DNA from: Mycobacterium sp. 3519A
GTDB taxonomy: Bacteria > Actinomycetota > Actinomycetes > Mycobacteriales > Mycobacteriaceae
Length of the DNA stretch: 64,000 nt
Direction: 5' to 3'
NCBI RefSeq assembly: GCF_900240945.1
Contig: NZ_OESG01000014.1
Span: 1,780,015-1,844,014 of the forward strand
The stretch's first letter is position 1; each line of letters begins with the position of its first letter. Made by a program: the position numbers and the translations under genes. The notes beneath the pieces are model-generated. The model was not told where the DNA came from. It made no database searches and saw only the letters and a program-made list of their open reading frames with translations. Shown one piece after another: positions 8,854 to 16,591 of the stretch.

Positions 8854-9723
8854 ATGCGCAGATCGATTGCAGCCCTGTGTCTGCTGGCGGTGACGCTGAC
8901 CCAGGCCTGCAGCGGTAACAAGACACCCAACTCGCTGTTCGACGCCGCCGGCTACCACGTGCGTGGGGACAAGGTCTACTACCTGGCCGCGTTCCCCGGC
9001 AACGCGTTCGAGATCACGGGCGCCGATCCGGCGTCGTTCAAGGCGTTCGACACCACCTACGCGAAGGACAACGCAGCCGCCTATTTCGACGGCCATCCGA
9101 TATCCGGCGTCGACGCAGCGACTTTCGAAGTACTCGGCCGCGGCGGGTTCGCCAAGGACCGCAGCCGCGTCTACCAACTGGACCGGCCGATCAGCGACGA
9201 CCCCGCCCACTTCGAACTGCTCGACGGCGGACTGTCCAAGGACAGCACCGCGGTGTACTGGACCGACGGCGGGATACTGTCCGACGACCCAACACATTTC
9301 GCGGTCGTCGCGAACAACGACCACTACCTCTTCACGAAGGACGGCCGGACCGTGCACGTGAACGGTAATCCGATCGCAGGCGCCGACCCGGCCACGTTCC
9401 GGGTCGTCGGAGGCGCCTACGCGCAGGACGCCCGGCACGTGTTCTACTTCGCCGACCCGGTGGCGGTCGCAGATGCGGCGTCGTTTCGTCCGCTCGACGG
9501 GCCGTACGCACGCGACGACGCCCGCGTCTACTGGATGGGCAAGGCGATCGACGGCGCCGACCCGGCCACCTTCCGCGTGCTGAACGCCGCCTTCGAATGT
9601 TCCGCGGACGCCGAGCGCGCCTACTACCGGCAGACCGTCATCGCGGGCGCCGACCCGCGGGACTTCGAGCCTGGGCGCGCCGTCACCAACTGCAGCGAGA
9701 CGTCGATCTCATTCGCGGACTAG
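8854..9723 (+). CDS. DKNYY-repeat probable lipoprotein
   Basis: A 289-residue exported protein made of about seven imperfect repeats of roughly 35-40 residues. Each has the pattern yakD..rVyy..g..i.gaDpatF..l, which matches the DKNYY family (repeats that resemble beta-structured surface modules). The N terminus has a hydrophobic signal and Cys19 in LTQACSG, a near-canonical lipobox, so lipid anchoring outside the membrane is likely. No catalytic residues are evident. It starts 16 nt after the VanX-like gene and is probably cotranscribed. Its last 15 nt overlap the end of the convergent gene at 9709. Confidence 0.82.
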   Translation: MRRSIAALCLLAVTLTQACSGNKTPNSLFDAAGYHVRGDKVYYLAAFPGNAFEITGADPASFKAFDTTYAKDNAAAYFDGHPISGVDAATFEVLGRGGFAKDRSRVYQLDRPISDDPAHFELLDGGLSKDSTAVYWTDGGILSDDPTHFAVVANNDHYLFTKDGRTVHVNGNPIAGADPATFRVVGGAYAQDARHVFYFADPVAVADAASFRPLDGPYARDDARVYWMGKAIDGADPATFRVLNAAFECSADAERAYYRQTVIAGADPRDFEPGRAVTNCSETSISFAD

Positions 9724-10185
9724 CGTCCATAGGCAGTGGCCGCTCATCTCTATCGAGTACAGCTGCGGCAGCATGTGGAACGAAAGTGGTTGGCCAGGTT
9801 CGCTTTCCGCAGTTTGCGGGGGGCCGACGACGCCGGCTTCGACGACGGCCCGTTGCTCGGCGCGGCAGCGACCGTTCGCGTCCAGCGGGGTGGCTGTCCA
9901 GTCGCCGGAGGTGACGCTGGGATTGCGCAGGCCCTGGCCGTGCAGTGTCATCGTCGGTCCGAAACTCAGCCACCGGTCGTTCGGCGGCGGGGGAGACGTG
10001 ACCGTCTGCCATCGACCGTCGGTGCACAGCAGCGGCATCTGCGCGTCGGCAGGCCAGGTCATCACGTCGGCCAGGTCCGAAGCACACGGCGTACCGTCCA
10101 GGGGCGCGGACGGATCCGCGGGCGCAACGGGCGCAGTGGCCACCGCCGCTGACACCACTGCGGCTGCGATTGTCATCCGTCGCAT
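9709..10185 (-). CDS. hypothetical secreted protein
   Basis: A 158-residue exported protein with a signal peptide (MRRMTIAAAVVSAAVATAPVAPA), then a mature region with four Cys in the segments PCASDL, LLCTDG, GRCRAE and GHCLWT, probably two disulfides. I do not recognise a functional domain. Short secreted Cys-containing proteins of this layout are common in mycobacteria. It lies 4 nt downstream of the DUF4185 gene and is probably in the same transcript. It overlaps the 3' end of the DKNYY gene on the opposite strand. Confidence 0.75.
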   Translation of the reverse strand: MRRMTIAAAVVSAAVATAPVAPADPSAPLDGTPCASDLADVMTWPADAQMPLLCTDGRWQTVTSPPPPNDRWLSFGPTMTLHGQGLRNPSVTSGDWTATPLDANGRCRAEQRAVVEAGVVGPPQTAESEPGQPLSFHMLPQLYSIEMSGHCLWTLVRE

Positions 10186-10189
10186 GGGA

Positions 10190-12286
10190 TCACACCTTAG
10201 TCAGGTCGGTACGCATCAACATCACGTTGTACTCCGACCACAGCGATAGATTCCAGTACAGGTCGGTGCCCGTGCCCAACGTCGATGGCGACCACGGATG
10301 CATCATCGGCGCGTAGATGCCGCCGTTTTGCTGCTTGAGAATGGTTGTCGCCGTAGACCATTTGCCCTGTGGCGAGTCCGCGGTGCGGATCACGATGTTG
10401 TTGAACTGGTCGCCGTAGAGCACCACGTACTTGTTGAGCGACTTGTTGTACTGCACGGACATTTCGCTGACGGTGTTACCCGCCTTGGCCACCCCGCATG
10501 CGCCGGATTCCTTGCCGAACACCGAGGTGGCCTTGCTCGGGGCATTCTTGTACCACCCGGCGGGCGTACTCGAGAACCACGTCTTGGTGCCTTTGCGGTA
10601 GTACTCGTACTTCGAGACATCCAGGATGTCCTGCGGCAGCACCCGGGCGACGTACGCCGCGCCTTGCCTGCCGTTCGGCGTGCCGTAGGCGTACACGTAG
10701 CCGTCGTTGCCCATCACGAACGCCTGCTGCTGGAAGTTCTTGTTACCGCCCGAGTTCATTCGGACACTCGTCGGGGCGACCAGCCAGTTCTCGCCGTTGT
10801 CCACCGAATACGCGATGGCCGAATAGTTCGTCGTCCAGGAACCAGGATTACCCCACTGCTTGACCGACATGAAGCTCATGTACTGCGTCGCCCCGTACTT
10901 GGTGCCGGGGGTCTGCAGCGAAATCCCCGCCGTCGGAATCAGCGTCACCCCCGTCGGCAGACCGGCGGGCAGAATCTCCTTGAAGATGACCGGACGCGCC
11001 GAGGTGGGGCTGTTCAGTGGGGCGCCGCCGAACATGTTGCCGTTGAACCACTCTCCGTCGGGTATCGACATGCCGTCCACGAGCAACGTGTCGCCGCTGC
11101 GCAGAATGGTGTTGTTGCGCCAATAGCCGCTCATCTGGTCACCGCCGAAGGTGTCGCCGACGGCGATGAGCACCTGGTGCTCGTTGATCAGTGTCTTGGG
11201 GTCGTCGGGAATTCCGTTGTCCCACATGACGCCGACGTCGGTGCCCCAGATGTCGAAGCGTTGGTCGGTGTTGTTGGGCAGGAAGTTTCCCGTCACCCAG
11301 TCGACGAACTTGGTCGACGGGCTCAGCTGCTGACCGGGGTACGGGAAGTTCGGCCGATCCGGCACCAGGGCCGCCAACGCCAGACTGGTGAGCCGCTGCA
11401 CCGGTGATGCGGTATCGGTGGGGCTACCCGCCAGCGCGGCGAAGAAGTTGTCGAACTCCCTGCGGGCGAACGCAAGCAGGCTCCAGATCAGCGGTGGTTG
11501 GGCCGGCGTCGTCGGCGCGTTGCCTGCCAACGGATTCAGCACGAAACCGATGACGTTGGACACCAGCTTGGTCACTGCGGTCAGCGGGTTCTGGGGTGTG
11601 GTGGGGACCTTCGGGGCCTGGGTGTCCAGCGTGGTGACCGCGGCGGCCGTCTTGGGCGACATCATGGTCGGCATCATGGTCGGCGAGGCGGCGGCAAGTG
11701 TGCGCGCGTCGGCGAAAACGGCTATGGGGTCGGCGAGGTCGGCTGATCGGATCGATACCGCCGGATCCGCGACGGATGACACGGCGCGCGCAGTGGGCGA
11801 CGGGGCCGATTTTTCGACGGCTTTGGCCGACGCCTTCTTCGTGCTGGTCGGCTTCGGCTGCGGAGTCGCACTGGGCTCAGCGGGCTCGGGCGTGGGCGTC
11901 TCGGGCTCAGACGCTTCGGATTCGGGCGTCGGCACGGTCGTCGGCTTGGTCACCGTGCCGCCGGATGTTCCGGTGTTGGTCTGGGCGGTGACGACGCCCT
12001 TCACGGGTCCCGTGGTGGCTTTGGTGTCTTCGGACCCTGCCGTGTCCTTGTCCGAATCGGAGGTGACGGGCTGAGAGGAGGTTTCGGTGTGGGTGGTGGT
12101 CGAGGTGGTGGTCTTGGTTTCGGTCCCGCCCGACCCGGTCTCGGTCGAGGTGTCAGACGGTGGGTCCGAATCGGTGGTGTCCGCGACGGCGACCCCGTGC
12201 CCCGTGGCGATCGCGGTGCCAACTCCGAGCGCGACCGCAAGCCCCCCGACCCGGCCGACAAACGCTGCGGCTCCCATGACGTGCAT
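10190..12286 (-). CDS. exported DUF4185 (GH183-type) protein with Ser/Thr/Pro-rich linker
   Basis: An exported two-part protein of about 698 residues. It begins with a signal peptide (MGAAAFVGRVGGLAVALG, cleaved near AVA-D). About 200 residues of Thr/Ser/Pro/Glu-rich low complexity follow, then a C-terminal DUF4185 domain with WGTDVGVMWDNG and VGDTFGG motifs. DUF4185 members have been assigned to glycoside hydrolase family GH183, endo-D-arabinanases acting on mycobacterial arabinan, so a cell-wall arabinan role is inferred. The start is uncertain: a GTG 48 nt upstream and an ATG 9 nt downstream are alternatives, and none has a clear ribosome-binding site. The acidic catalytic residues cannot be confirmed without alignment. 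Confidence 0.82.
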   Translation of the reverse strand: MHVMGAAAFVGRVGGLAVALGVGTAIATGHGVAVADTTDSDPPSDTSTETGSGGTETKTTTSTTTHTETSSQPVTSDSDKDTAGSEDTKATTGPVKGVVTAQTNTGTSGGTVTKPTTVPTPESEASEPETPTPEPAEPSATPQPKPTSTKKASAKAVEKSAPSPTARAVSSVADPAVSIRSADLADPIAVFADARTLAAASPTMMPTMMSPKTAAAVTTLDTQAPKVPTTPQNPLTAVTKLVSNVIGFVLNPLAGNAPTTPAQPPLIWSLLAFARREFDNFFAALAGSPTDTASPVQRLTSLALAALVPDRPNFPYPGQQLSPSTKFVDWVTGNFLPNNTDQRFDIWGTDVGVMWDNGIPDDPKTLINEHQVLIAVGDTFGGDQMSGYWRNNTILRSGDTLLVDGMSIPDGEWFNGNMFGGAPLNSPTSARPVIFKEILPAGLPTGVTLIPTAGISLQTPGTKYGATQYMSFMSVKQWGNPGSWTTNYSAIAYSVDNGENWLVAPTSVRMNSGGNKNFQQQAFVMGNDGYVYAYGTPNGRQGAAYVARVLPQDILDVSKYEYYRKGTKTWFSSTPAGWYKNAPSKATSVFGKESGACGVAKAGNTVSEMSVQYNKSLNKYVVLYGDQFNNIVIRTADSPQGKWSTATTILKQQNGGIYAPMMHPWSPSTLGTGTDLYWNLSLWSEYNVMLMRTDLTKV

Positions 12287-12318
12287 TAAAGCGAATCGAA
12301 CAACTGCCCACAGCAAAA

Positions 12319-12332
12319 GGGACAAACGTCCC
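12319..12332. promoter_or_regulatory. short inverted repeat upstream of DUF4185 gene
   Basis: GGGAC-AAAC-GTCCC is a perfect 5-bp inverted repeat about 35-45 nt upstream of the chosen DUF4185 start. It could be an operator or a short 5' hairpin. No regulator is adjacent, so function is speculative. Confidence 0.25.
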
Positions 12333-12398
12333 ACAAATCACATCAGTCGCTGTGGTCTTGATCTTGTTGGGGTTTTCGATCGGTGCTTGCCAAGGGAG

Positions 12399-12764
12399 CT
12401 ACGGGAGCAGGCCGGCTTTTCGGAGCGCTTCATCGTAGAGGTCGATGGCTTCGGTGATGCCTTCGCCGACCCAGGCGTCGACGATGCCCACCTGGTCGGC
12501 GACCAACTGCACCCGGTTGACCCACACCTGGAAGTCGTCGTCGCGGCGCAGCCTGTCGATCTGCTCGTTCGTGCCCTGGATCAGGATGAAGCCGCCCAAC
12601 TCGGTCGTCTGCGGCTTCAGGATGCTGATGTCGAAGCGCTCGATGCGGCGATCGTTGGTGAGTTCCTCGAGGTAGCCCCTTGTCTCCCTGAGCAGTTCGA
12701 GGGCGTGGAGTTCGCGGCCCTGCGTCGGTAGCCCCCATGCGATCCAAAACCCGGCGTCCGCCAT
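12399..12764 (-). CDS. conserved hypothetical protein (YCII-like size, 121 aa)
   Basis: A 121-residue cytosolic protein starting MADAGFWIAWG. It has a ferredoxin-like alpha/beta pattern (GRELHALELLRE, then FDISILKPQ, then FILIQGTNEQIDRL) and ends with RKAGLLP. The layout resembles small dimeric alpha-beta barrel proteins, but I cannot assign a family. The start is the ATG at 12764; an upstream in-frame extension would overlap the cutinase gene start and has poor coding character. It is divergent from the cutinase gene, with a 57-nt intergenic region that must hold both promoters. Confidence 0.75.
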   Translation of the reverse strand: MADAGFWIAWGLPTQGRELHALELLRETRGYLEELTNDRRIERFDISILKPQTTELGGFILIQGTNEQIDRLRRDDDFQVWVNRVQLVADQVGIVDAWVGEGITEAIDLYDEALRKAGLLP

Positions 12765-12821
12765 GGCCCCTAGCTTTATCGTGTTTGACAAAGACAAACA
12801 ACTGGGTACTGGAGATCCGTC

Positions 12822-13529
12822 ATGACCAGTCACCGAATACTTCGTTTCGTCCGGGCTGCGGGTGTCGCGATCGTGACAGCGGCGGCCCTGTTGAGCGGGC
12901 CCCCTCCCGTCGCCTCAGCCGAACCGTGCTCCGACATCGAGGTGGTGTTCGCGCGCGGAACCAGCGAGCCGCCGGGCGTCGGCGGCGTCGGTCAGGCGTT
13001 CGTCGATGCGCTGCGTGTCAGGGTCGGCGACCGATCGCTGGCGGTTTACCCGGTCAACTACCCGGCGAGCAGCGATTTCACCGCGGGCATCGAGTTCGCG
13101 GCGACGGTGGTCGAAGGCATCAGAGACGCGGCCAACCATGTGCAGGCGACGGCCGCCACCTGCCCGAACACCAAGATCGTGCTCGGCGGATTCTCCCAGG
13201 GCGCCGCGGTGGCAGGGTTCACCACTTCCGCGGTCGTCCCCGACGGGGTTCCTGCCGCGTTCGTCCCGCAACCGATGTCGCCCGAGGTGGCCAACCACGT
13301 CGCCGCCGTGGTGCTGTTCGGCAAGCCGTCGGATCAATGGCTTCGCGACGCCGGGGCGCCGACCGTCGTGATCGGCCCGCTGTATGCACCCAAGACCATC
13401 GATCTGTGCGCCGACGGCGACACCATCTGCAACGGTGCTCCGCTGGGCGGGCCGACCCTCGCGCACGCTTCGTACGGCTTCAACGGCATGGTCAACCAGG
13501 CCGCGGACTTCGCCGTCAGTCGGTTGTGA
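12822..13529 (+). CDS. cutinase-family secreted serine esterase/lipase
   Basis: A 235-residue exported alpha/beta hydrolase of the cutinase (Culp) family, which in mycobacteria hydrolyse lipid or phospholipid esters outside the cell. A signal peptide precedes mature EPCSDIEVVFARGT. The nucleophile is in GGFSQGAAV near residue 125, the catalytic Asp lies in the disulfide loop CADGDTIC, and the His is in LAHASYG near residue 219. The Cys pairs expected for cutinases are present. The last 14 nt overlap the convergent ATP-grasp gene. Substrate chain length cannot be inferred from sequence. Confidence 0.93.
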   Translation: MTSHRILRFVRAAGVAIVTAAALLSGPPPVASAEPCSDIEVVFARGTSEPPGVGGVGQAFVDALRVRVGDRSLAVYPVNYPASSDFTAGIEFAATVVEGIRDAANHVQATAATCPNTKIVLGGFSQGAAVAGFTTSAVVPDGVPAAFVPQPMSPEVANHVAAVVLFGKPSDQWLRDAGAPTVVIGPLYAPKTIDLCADGDTICNGAPLGGPTLAHASYGFNGMVNQAADFAVSRL

Positions 13530-15093
13530 CGAAGCCTTCCTCGAGCGCCTGTTCGGCCTCCTCGAGGACCACGGATTGGGCTTTCTCGTAGATCTGCCAC
13601 GCGTCCTGCGGGGTGTCGCCGACCGCGGTCAGGCCGACGCGACCGCATTCGGTCAGGCAGCTGATCATGTGGAAGACCACCCCTGTCCGCCGGGCCTGAT
13701 CGAAATGCAGGCCGTGGCGCACCACGACGTCGAACAGTTCACGCACGGTCAACGCCTTGAGTCGGTCGTCCTCGAAGTGGTCCGTGGCGACCAGATACTT
13801 CTCGTTGCCGCTCGGCGTGAGAAACACCCCACGCGCGCCGTCGTAGCTGCCGTCGGTGAGGAATTGCAGCGTGAGGAACGGATGTGTGGTGCCGCCCTTG
13901 CGAAGGTTCAGTTCGATCGCGTACGGCGTCCACGCGCCGGTGCTGTCCTGCACCACAACGAAATCCACCGCGAACCTGCCCAGCGCGCCGAGTTCGGCGA
14001 GGCGTCTGCCGATGACCATGGCCGGCTCGGCGATCGCGGCGGCGTATTCGGGATTGGCCGGGAACACGCAGCCCAGATACTTCTGCCCGCTGGCCCCGCC
14101 GAGCAGTTGGTCGTGGGTGGATAGCAGTTCGACAGTGCCGTCGGGCAGGGCCCGCATCTGGACACTCGGACTGGTCAGCGCCTCCCCGGTGATGCGCTCC
14201 TCGACGATGCCGCCGTGCTTCTCGAACGCGTCCAGATAGGCCGCCACCGAGAGGTTTTCGGCTTCGGGTTGCATGTGCATCAGGCGGTCCCGGATGGCGG
14301 CAGCCTCGTCCGGTGAGTCCGGGGCGGGGAGGTCGCTCAGGTCGACCATCGCGTTACCCGCGCCGGAGACTCCTTCGTTGAGCTTCACGATCGCCTGGCT
14401 CAGCGACGGCCGCCGGGCACGCATGCTCTGCACGCCAGCGACGATGTCGTCGACGGTGTGCAGGTCTTCTGCCCCGACCGGGCAGCGCACCCCGAGTTCC
14501 TCGAACATCCGGCGGCAACCGGTTTTACTGCCGAGGTCTTCGAGTCGGGGATCAGCGCCGTACATCGGGATCCGCAGGCTCAGCGCGACATCACGTTCCA
14601 GTGGTGTGGTGTTGTAGGGGATGAGGTGGCTGCGGGCGGGATTGGGAATCAGCGATCGGATCTCCCGCAACAGTCGCGGCCGCGCAAGCAGTTTCGAACT
14701 CAGGGGGGTGGCCGACGCGTCGCCGACGGGAACCAGTGTGAGCCGGGCGCGGGCGTGGCTGGGGATGACGCCGGGCAGCAGACCCAGGTAGTACTCGATG
14801 ATCGACTCCGAAATCGGTTGCGACGTCACGTATATCATCTGCAACCGCGGCTGCCGAAGCAGCAGCAGCAGGAACAGTGCGCGTTCCTCCATCGCCTGCA
14901 TGACGGTGCCGCTGCCCGCGGTGGTGCGTTCGATGCTGATCGACGGGACGACGACGACCGATTCGTCTTCCATGTCCAGCCGCATCGATTCCCAGACGGC
15001 TGGCATCGTTGTTTGCAGATCGTCGAACAGCCGATAGCATTCGTCGTCGTCGAGCTGCGACAGTGTGCGACCAGGCGCGTCCAGTTGTGTCAT
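13516..15093 (-). CDS. PGM1-like ATP-grasp (peptide ligase-related) protein
   Basis: A 525-residue protein that I recognise as related to the ATP-grasp peptide ligase PGM1 of pheganomycin synthesis. A pre-ATP-grasp N-terminal domain covers about residues 1-200. The ATP-grasp core follows, with GSKTGCRRMFEELGV near 210, AIVKLNEGVSGAGNAMV near 265 (ATP-binding Lys and Gly-rich loop) and the metal-binding IELNLRKGGTTHP near 400. Family enzymes join a carboxylate to an amine using ATP; the partners here are unknown. The ATG overlaps the cyclase stop (ATGA), so it is translated with the upstream phosphorelay genes. No peptide substrate gene is adjacent. Confidence 0.8.
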   Translation of the reverse strand: MTQLDAPGRTLSQLDDDECYRLFDDLQTTMPAVWESMRLDMEDESVVVVPSISIERTTAGSGTVMQAMEERALFLLLLLRQPRLQMIYVTSQPISESIIEYYLGLLPGVIPSHARARLTLVPVGDASATPLSSKLLARPRLLREIRSLIPNPARSHLIPYNTTPLERDVALSLRIPMYGADPRLEDLGSKTGCRRMFEELGVRCPVGAEDLHTVDDIVAGVQSMRARRPSLSQAIVKLNEGVSGAGNAMVDLSDLPAPDSPDEAAAIRDRLMHMQPEAENLSVAAYLDAFEKHGGIVEERITGEALTSPSVQMRALPDGTVELLSTHDQLLGGASGQKYLGCVFPANPEYAAAIAEPAMVIGRRLAELGALGRFAVDFVVVQDSTGAWTPYAIELNLRKGGTTHPFLTLQFLTDGSYDGARGVFLTPSGNEKYLVATDHFEDDRLKALTVRELFDVVVRHGLHFDQARRTGVVFHMISCLTECGRVGLTAVGDTPQDAWQIYEKAQSVVLEEAEQALEEGFVTTD

Positions 15094-16211
15094 GGTTCCC
15101 CCTGTTGTTCCTTGAGCGCGCTGATGTTGTGCACGCGCACCGTGCGACTGAATCCTTTTGGTGCCACGTCGCCGACCATCTCGGCCACGGCGATGTGTTC
15201 GGTGGCGGCGAGCACGCGGTCGGTGACCCGCACCTCCCACGGGAGGGCGTCCGAGCACAGCCGGGCGGCCAGGTTGGTCACGCTGCCGATGGCCGCGTAG
15301 TCGAACCGGCCTTCGAAACCGATCCGCCCGAGCGTCGCAAAGCCTTGTGCGATACCGATTCCCAGCGACAGCGCGAATCCGTACCGTTGCCAGCGGGTGG
15401 CGTGGTCGCGGACGGCGTCGCGGATCTCCAACGCCATCCGGACCGCGCGCTCCGCGGAGTCGTCGTAGGAGATGGGATCGTTGAAGAAGACCATGACGCC
15501 GTCGCCGGTGAACCGTTCGAGCGTGCCGCCGTACGCGTGCACCAAGGCTCCTATCGAGTGGTGGTACTCGGCAAGCACGCCCATCACTTCCTCTGGCTCA
15601 CTGGTCTCGGCGAACGGAGTGAAGTTCCGCAGATCGGTGAACAACACCACGATTTCGCGGCGGTGACTGGCCAGCAGCGTCTCGTCGCCCACGACGAGGT
15701 CGGCAAGCTGCGGGGACAGGAAGCGGCGGAGCCGATTGGTCCGCTCGAGTTCGTCGACCTGCCGGGCCACCCGGGACTCGAGTTCGGCGTTCCATTCCGC
15801 CAGTTCGGCGGCTTGACGCCGGATGGTGTCGTGGTACCGCTTGATCCGCGCAAGCGACGCGACCCTGGCGAGCAGTTCGCTCTTGTCGAACGGTTTGGTG
15901 ACGAAATCGTCGGCGCCGGCCTGCAAAGCGACCAACCGCTGTTCGCTTCCGCTGGCGGTGATCATCACCACCGGCAGGAATTCTGTTGCGGGGTTTGCCC
16001 GTATCCGTCGGCAGACCTCGTAACCGTCCATCTCGGGCATCAGGATGTCGAGCAACACCAGGTCGATGTCTTCGGCGTCGAGCACTCGTAACGCCTCAGC
16101 ACCGGACTGCGCCGTGAGCACCCGATGCCCCCGCGGCGTGAGCACCGCGTCGAGGAGTTTGAGGTTGGTGGGCTGATCGTCGACGGCCAGCACGGTCGCG
16201 GTGGCGTCCAT
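15090..16211 (-). CDS. response regulator with C-terminal class III adenylate/guanylate cyclase domain
   Basis: A 373-residue signalling protein with an N-terminal receiver domain (acid pair D11-D12, phosphoacceptor D55, Lys in VTKPFD). A coiled-coil linker at about 130-165 leads to a class III nucleotide cyclase domain. Metal-binding Asp residues are in FTDLRNFT near 190 and FTGDGVMVFF near 237, and the transition-state Asn/Arg in VTNLAARL near 312. The two purine-selecting positions read Arg (ERFTGD) and Ala (YAAIG) instead of the usual Lys and Asp/Thr, so nucleotide choice or activity is uncertain. The ATG overlaps the previous stop (TGATG). The hybrid kinase upstream is the likely phosphodonor. 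Confidence 0.9.
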   Translation of the reverse strand: MDATATVLAVDDQPTNLKLLDAVLTPRGHRVLTAQSGAEALRVLDAEDIDLVLLDILMPEMDGYEVCRRIRANPATEFLPVVMITASGSEQRLVALQAGADDFVTKPFDKSELLARVASLARIKRYHDTIRRQAAELAEWNAELESRVARQVDELERTNRLRRFLSPQLADLVVGDETLLASHRREIVVLFTDLRNFTPFAETSEPEEVMGVLAEYHHSIGALVHAYGGTLERFTGDGVMVFFNDPISYDDSAERAVRMALEIRDAVRDHATRWQRYGFALSLGIGIAQGFATLGRIGFEGRFDYAAIGSVTNLAARLCSDALPWEVRVTDRVLAATEHIAVAEMVGDVAPKGFSRTVRVHNISALKEQQGEP

Positions 16212-16591
16212 CAAGCCGGCCGCCCGGCGAGGAACGCTTCGATCTGACCGGGCAGTGCGCGCACGCTGATCGGCTTCTCGACGTATCCGTCGAAGCCGGC
16301 CTGCGATGCCCGCGCTTTGTCTTCGGCCATCGCCAGCGCCGTCACCGCGACGACAGGGACGTGCGGACCGAGCGTGTCCTGCCGCAGTCGGCGCAGTGTC
16401 TCGGCTCCGTCGATGCCAGGCAGTTGCAGATCCAGCAGCACCAGATCGGGTGCGGTCTGTTTGGCGACGCGCAGACCTTCCTCACCGGACTGTGCCTCGA
16501 CGACGTCGTAGCCGGCGAAACTGAGGACATCGCGAACCAGCTTGAGGTTCAACGGATTGTCCTCGACGACGAGGATGCGCCTGGGCGTCAC
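16211..16591 (-). CDS. single-domain response regulator
   Basis: A 126-residue stand-alone receiver protein with E10-D11 acid residues, phosphoacceptor D54 (LLDLQLPG), conserved Thr in AVTALA and Lys in VEKPIS. With no output domain it probably acts as a phosphotransfer relay or binds a partner directly. It starts at GTG 16591, overlapping the kinase stop as GTGA, and its stop overlaps the cyclase ATG. Placed between a hybrid kinase and a receiver-cyclase, it could relay or compete for phosphate. Confidence 0.9.
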   Translation of the reverse strand: MTPRRILVVEDNPLNLKLVRDVLSFAGYDVVEAQSGEEGLRVAKQTAPDLVLLDLQLPGIDGAETLRRLRQDTLGPHVPVVAVTALAMAEDKARASQAGFDGYVEKPISVRALPGQIEAFLAGRPA

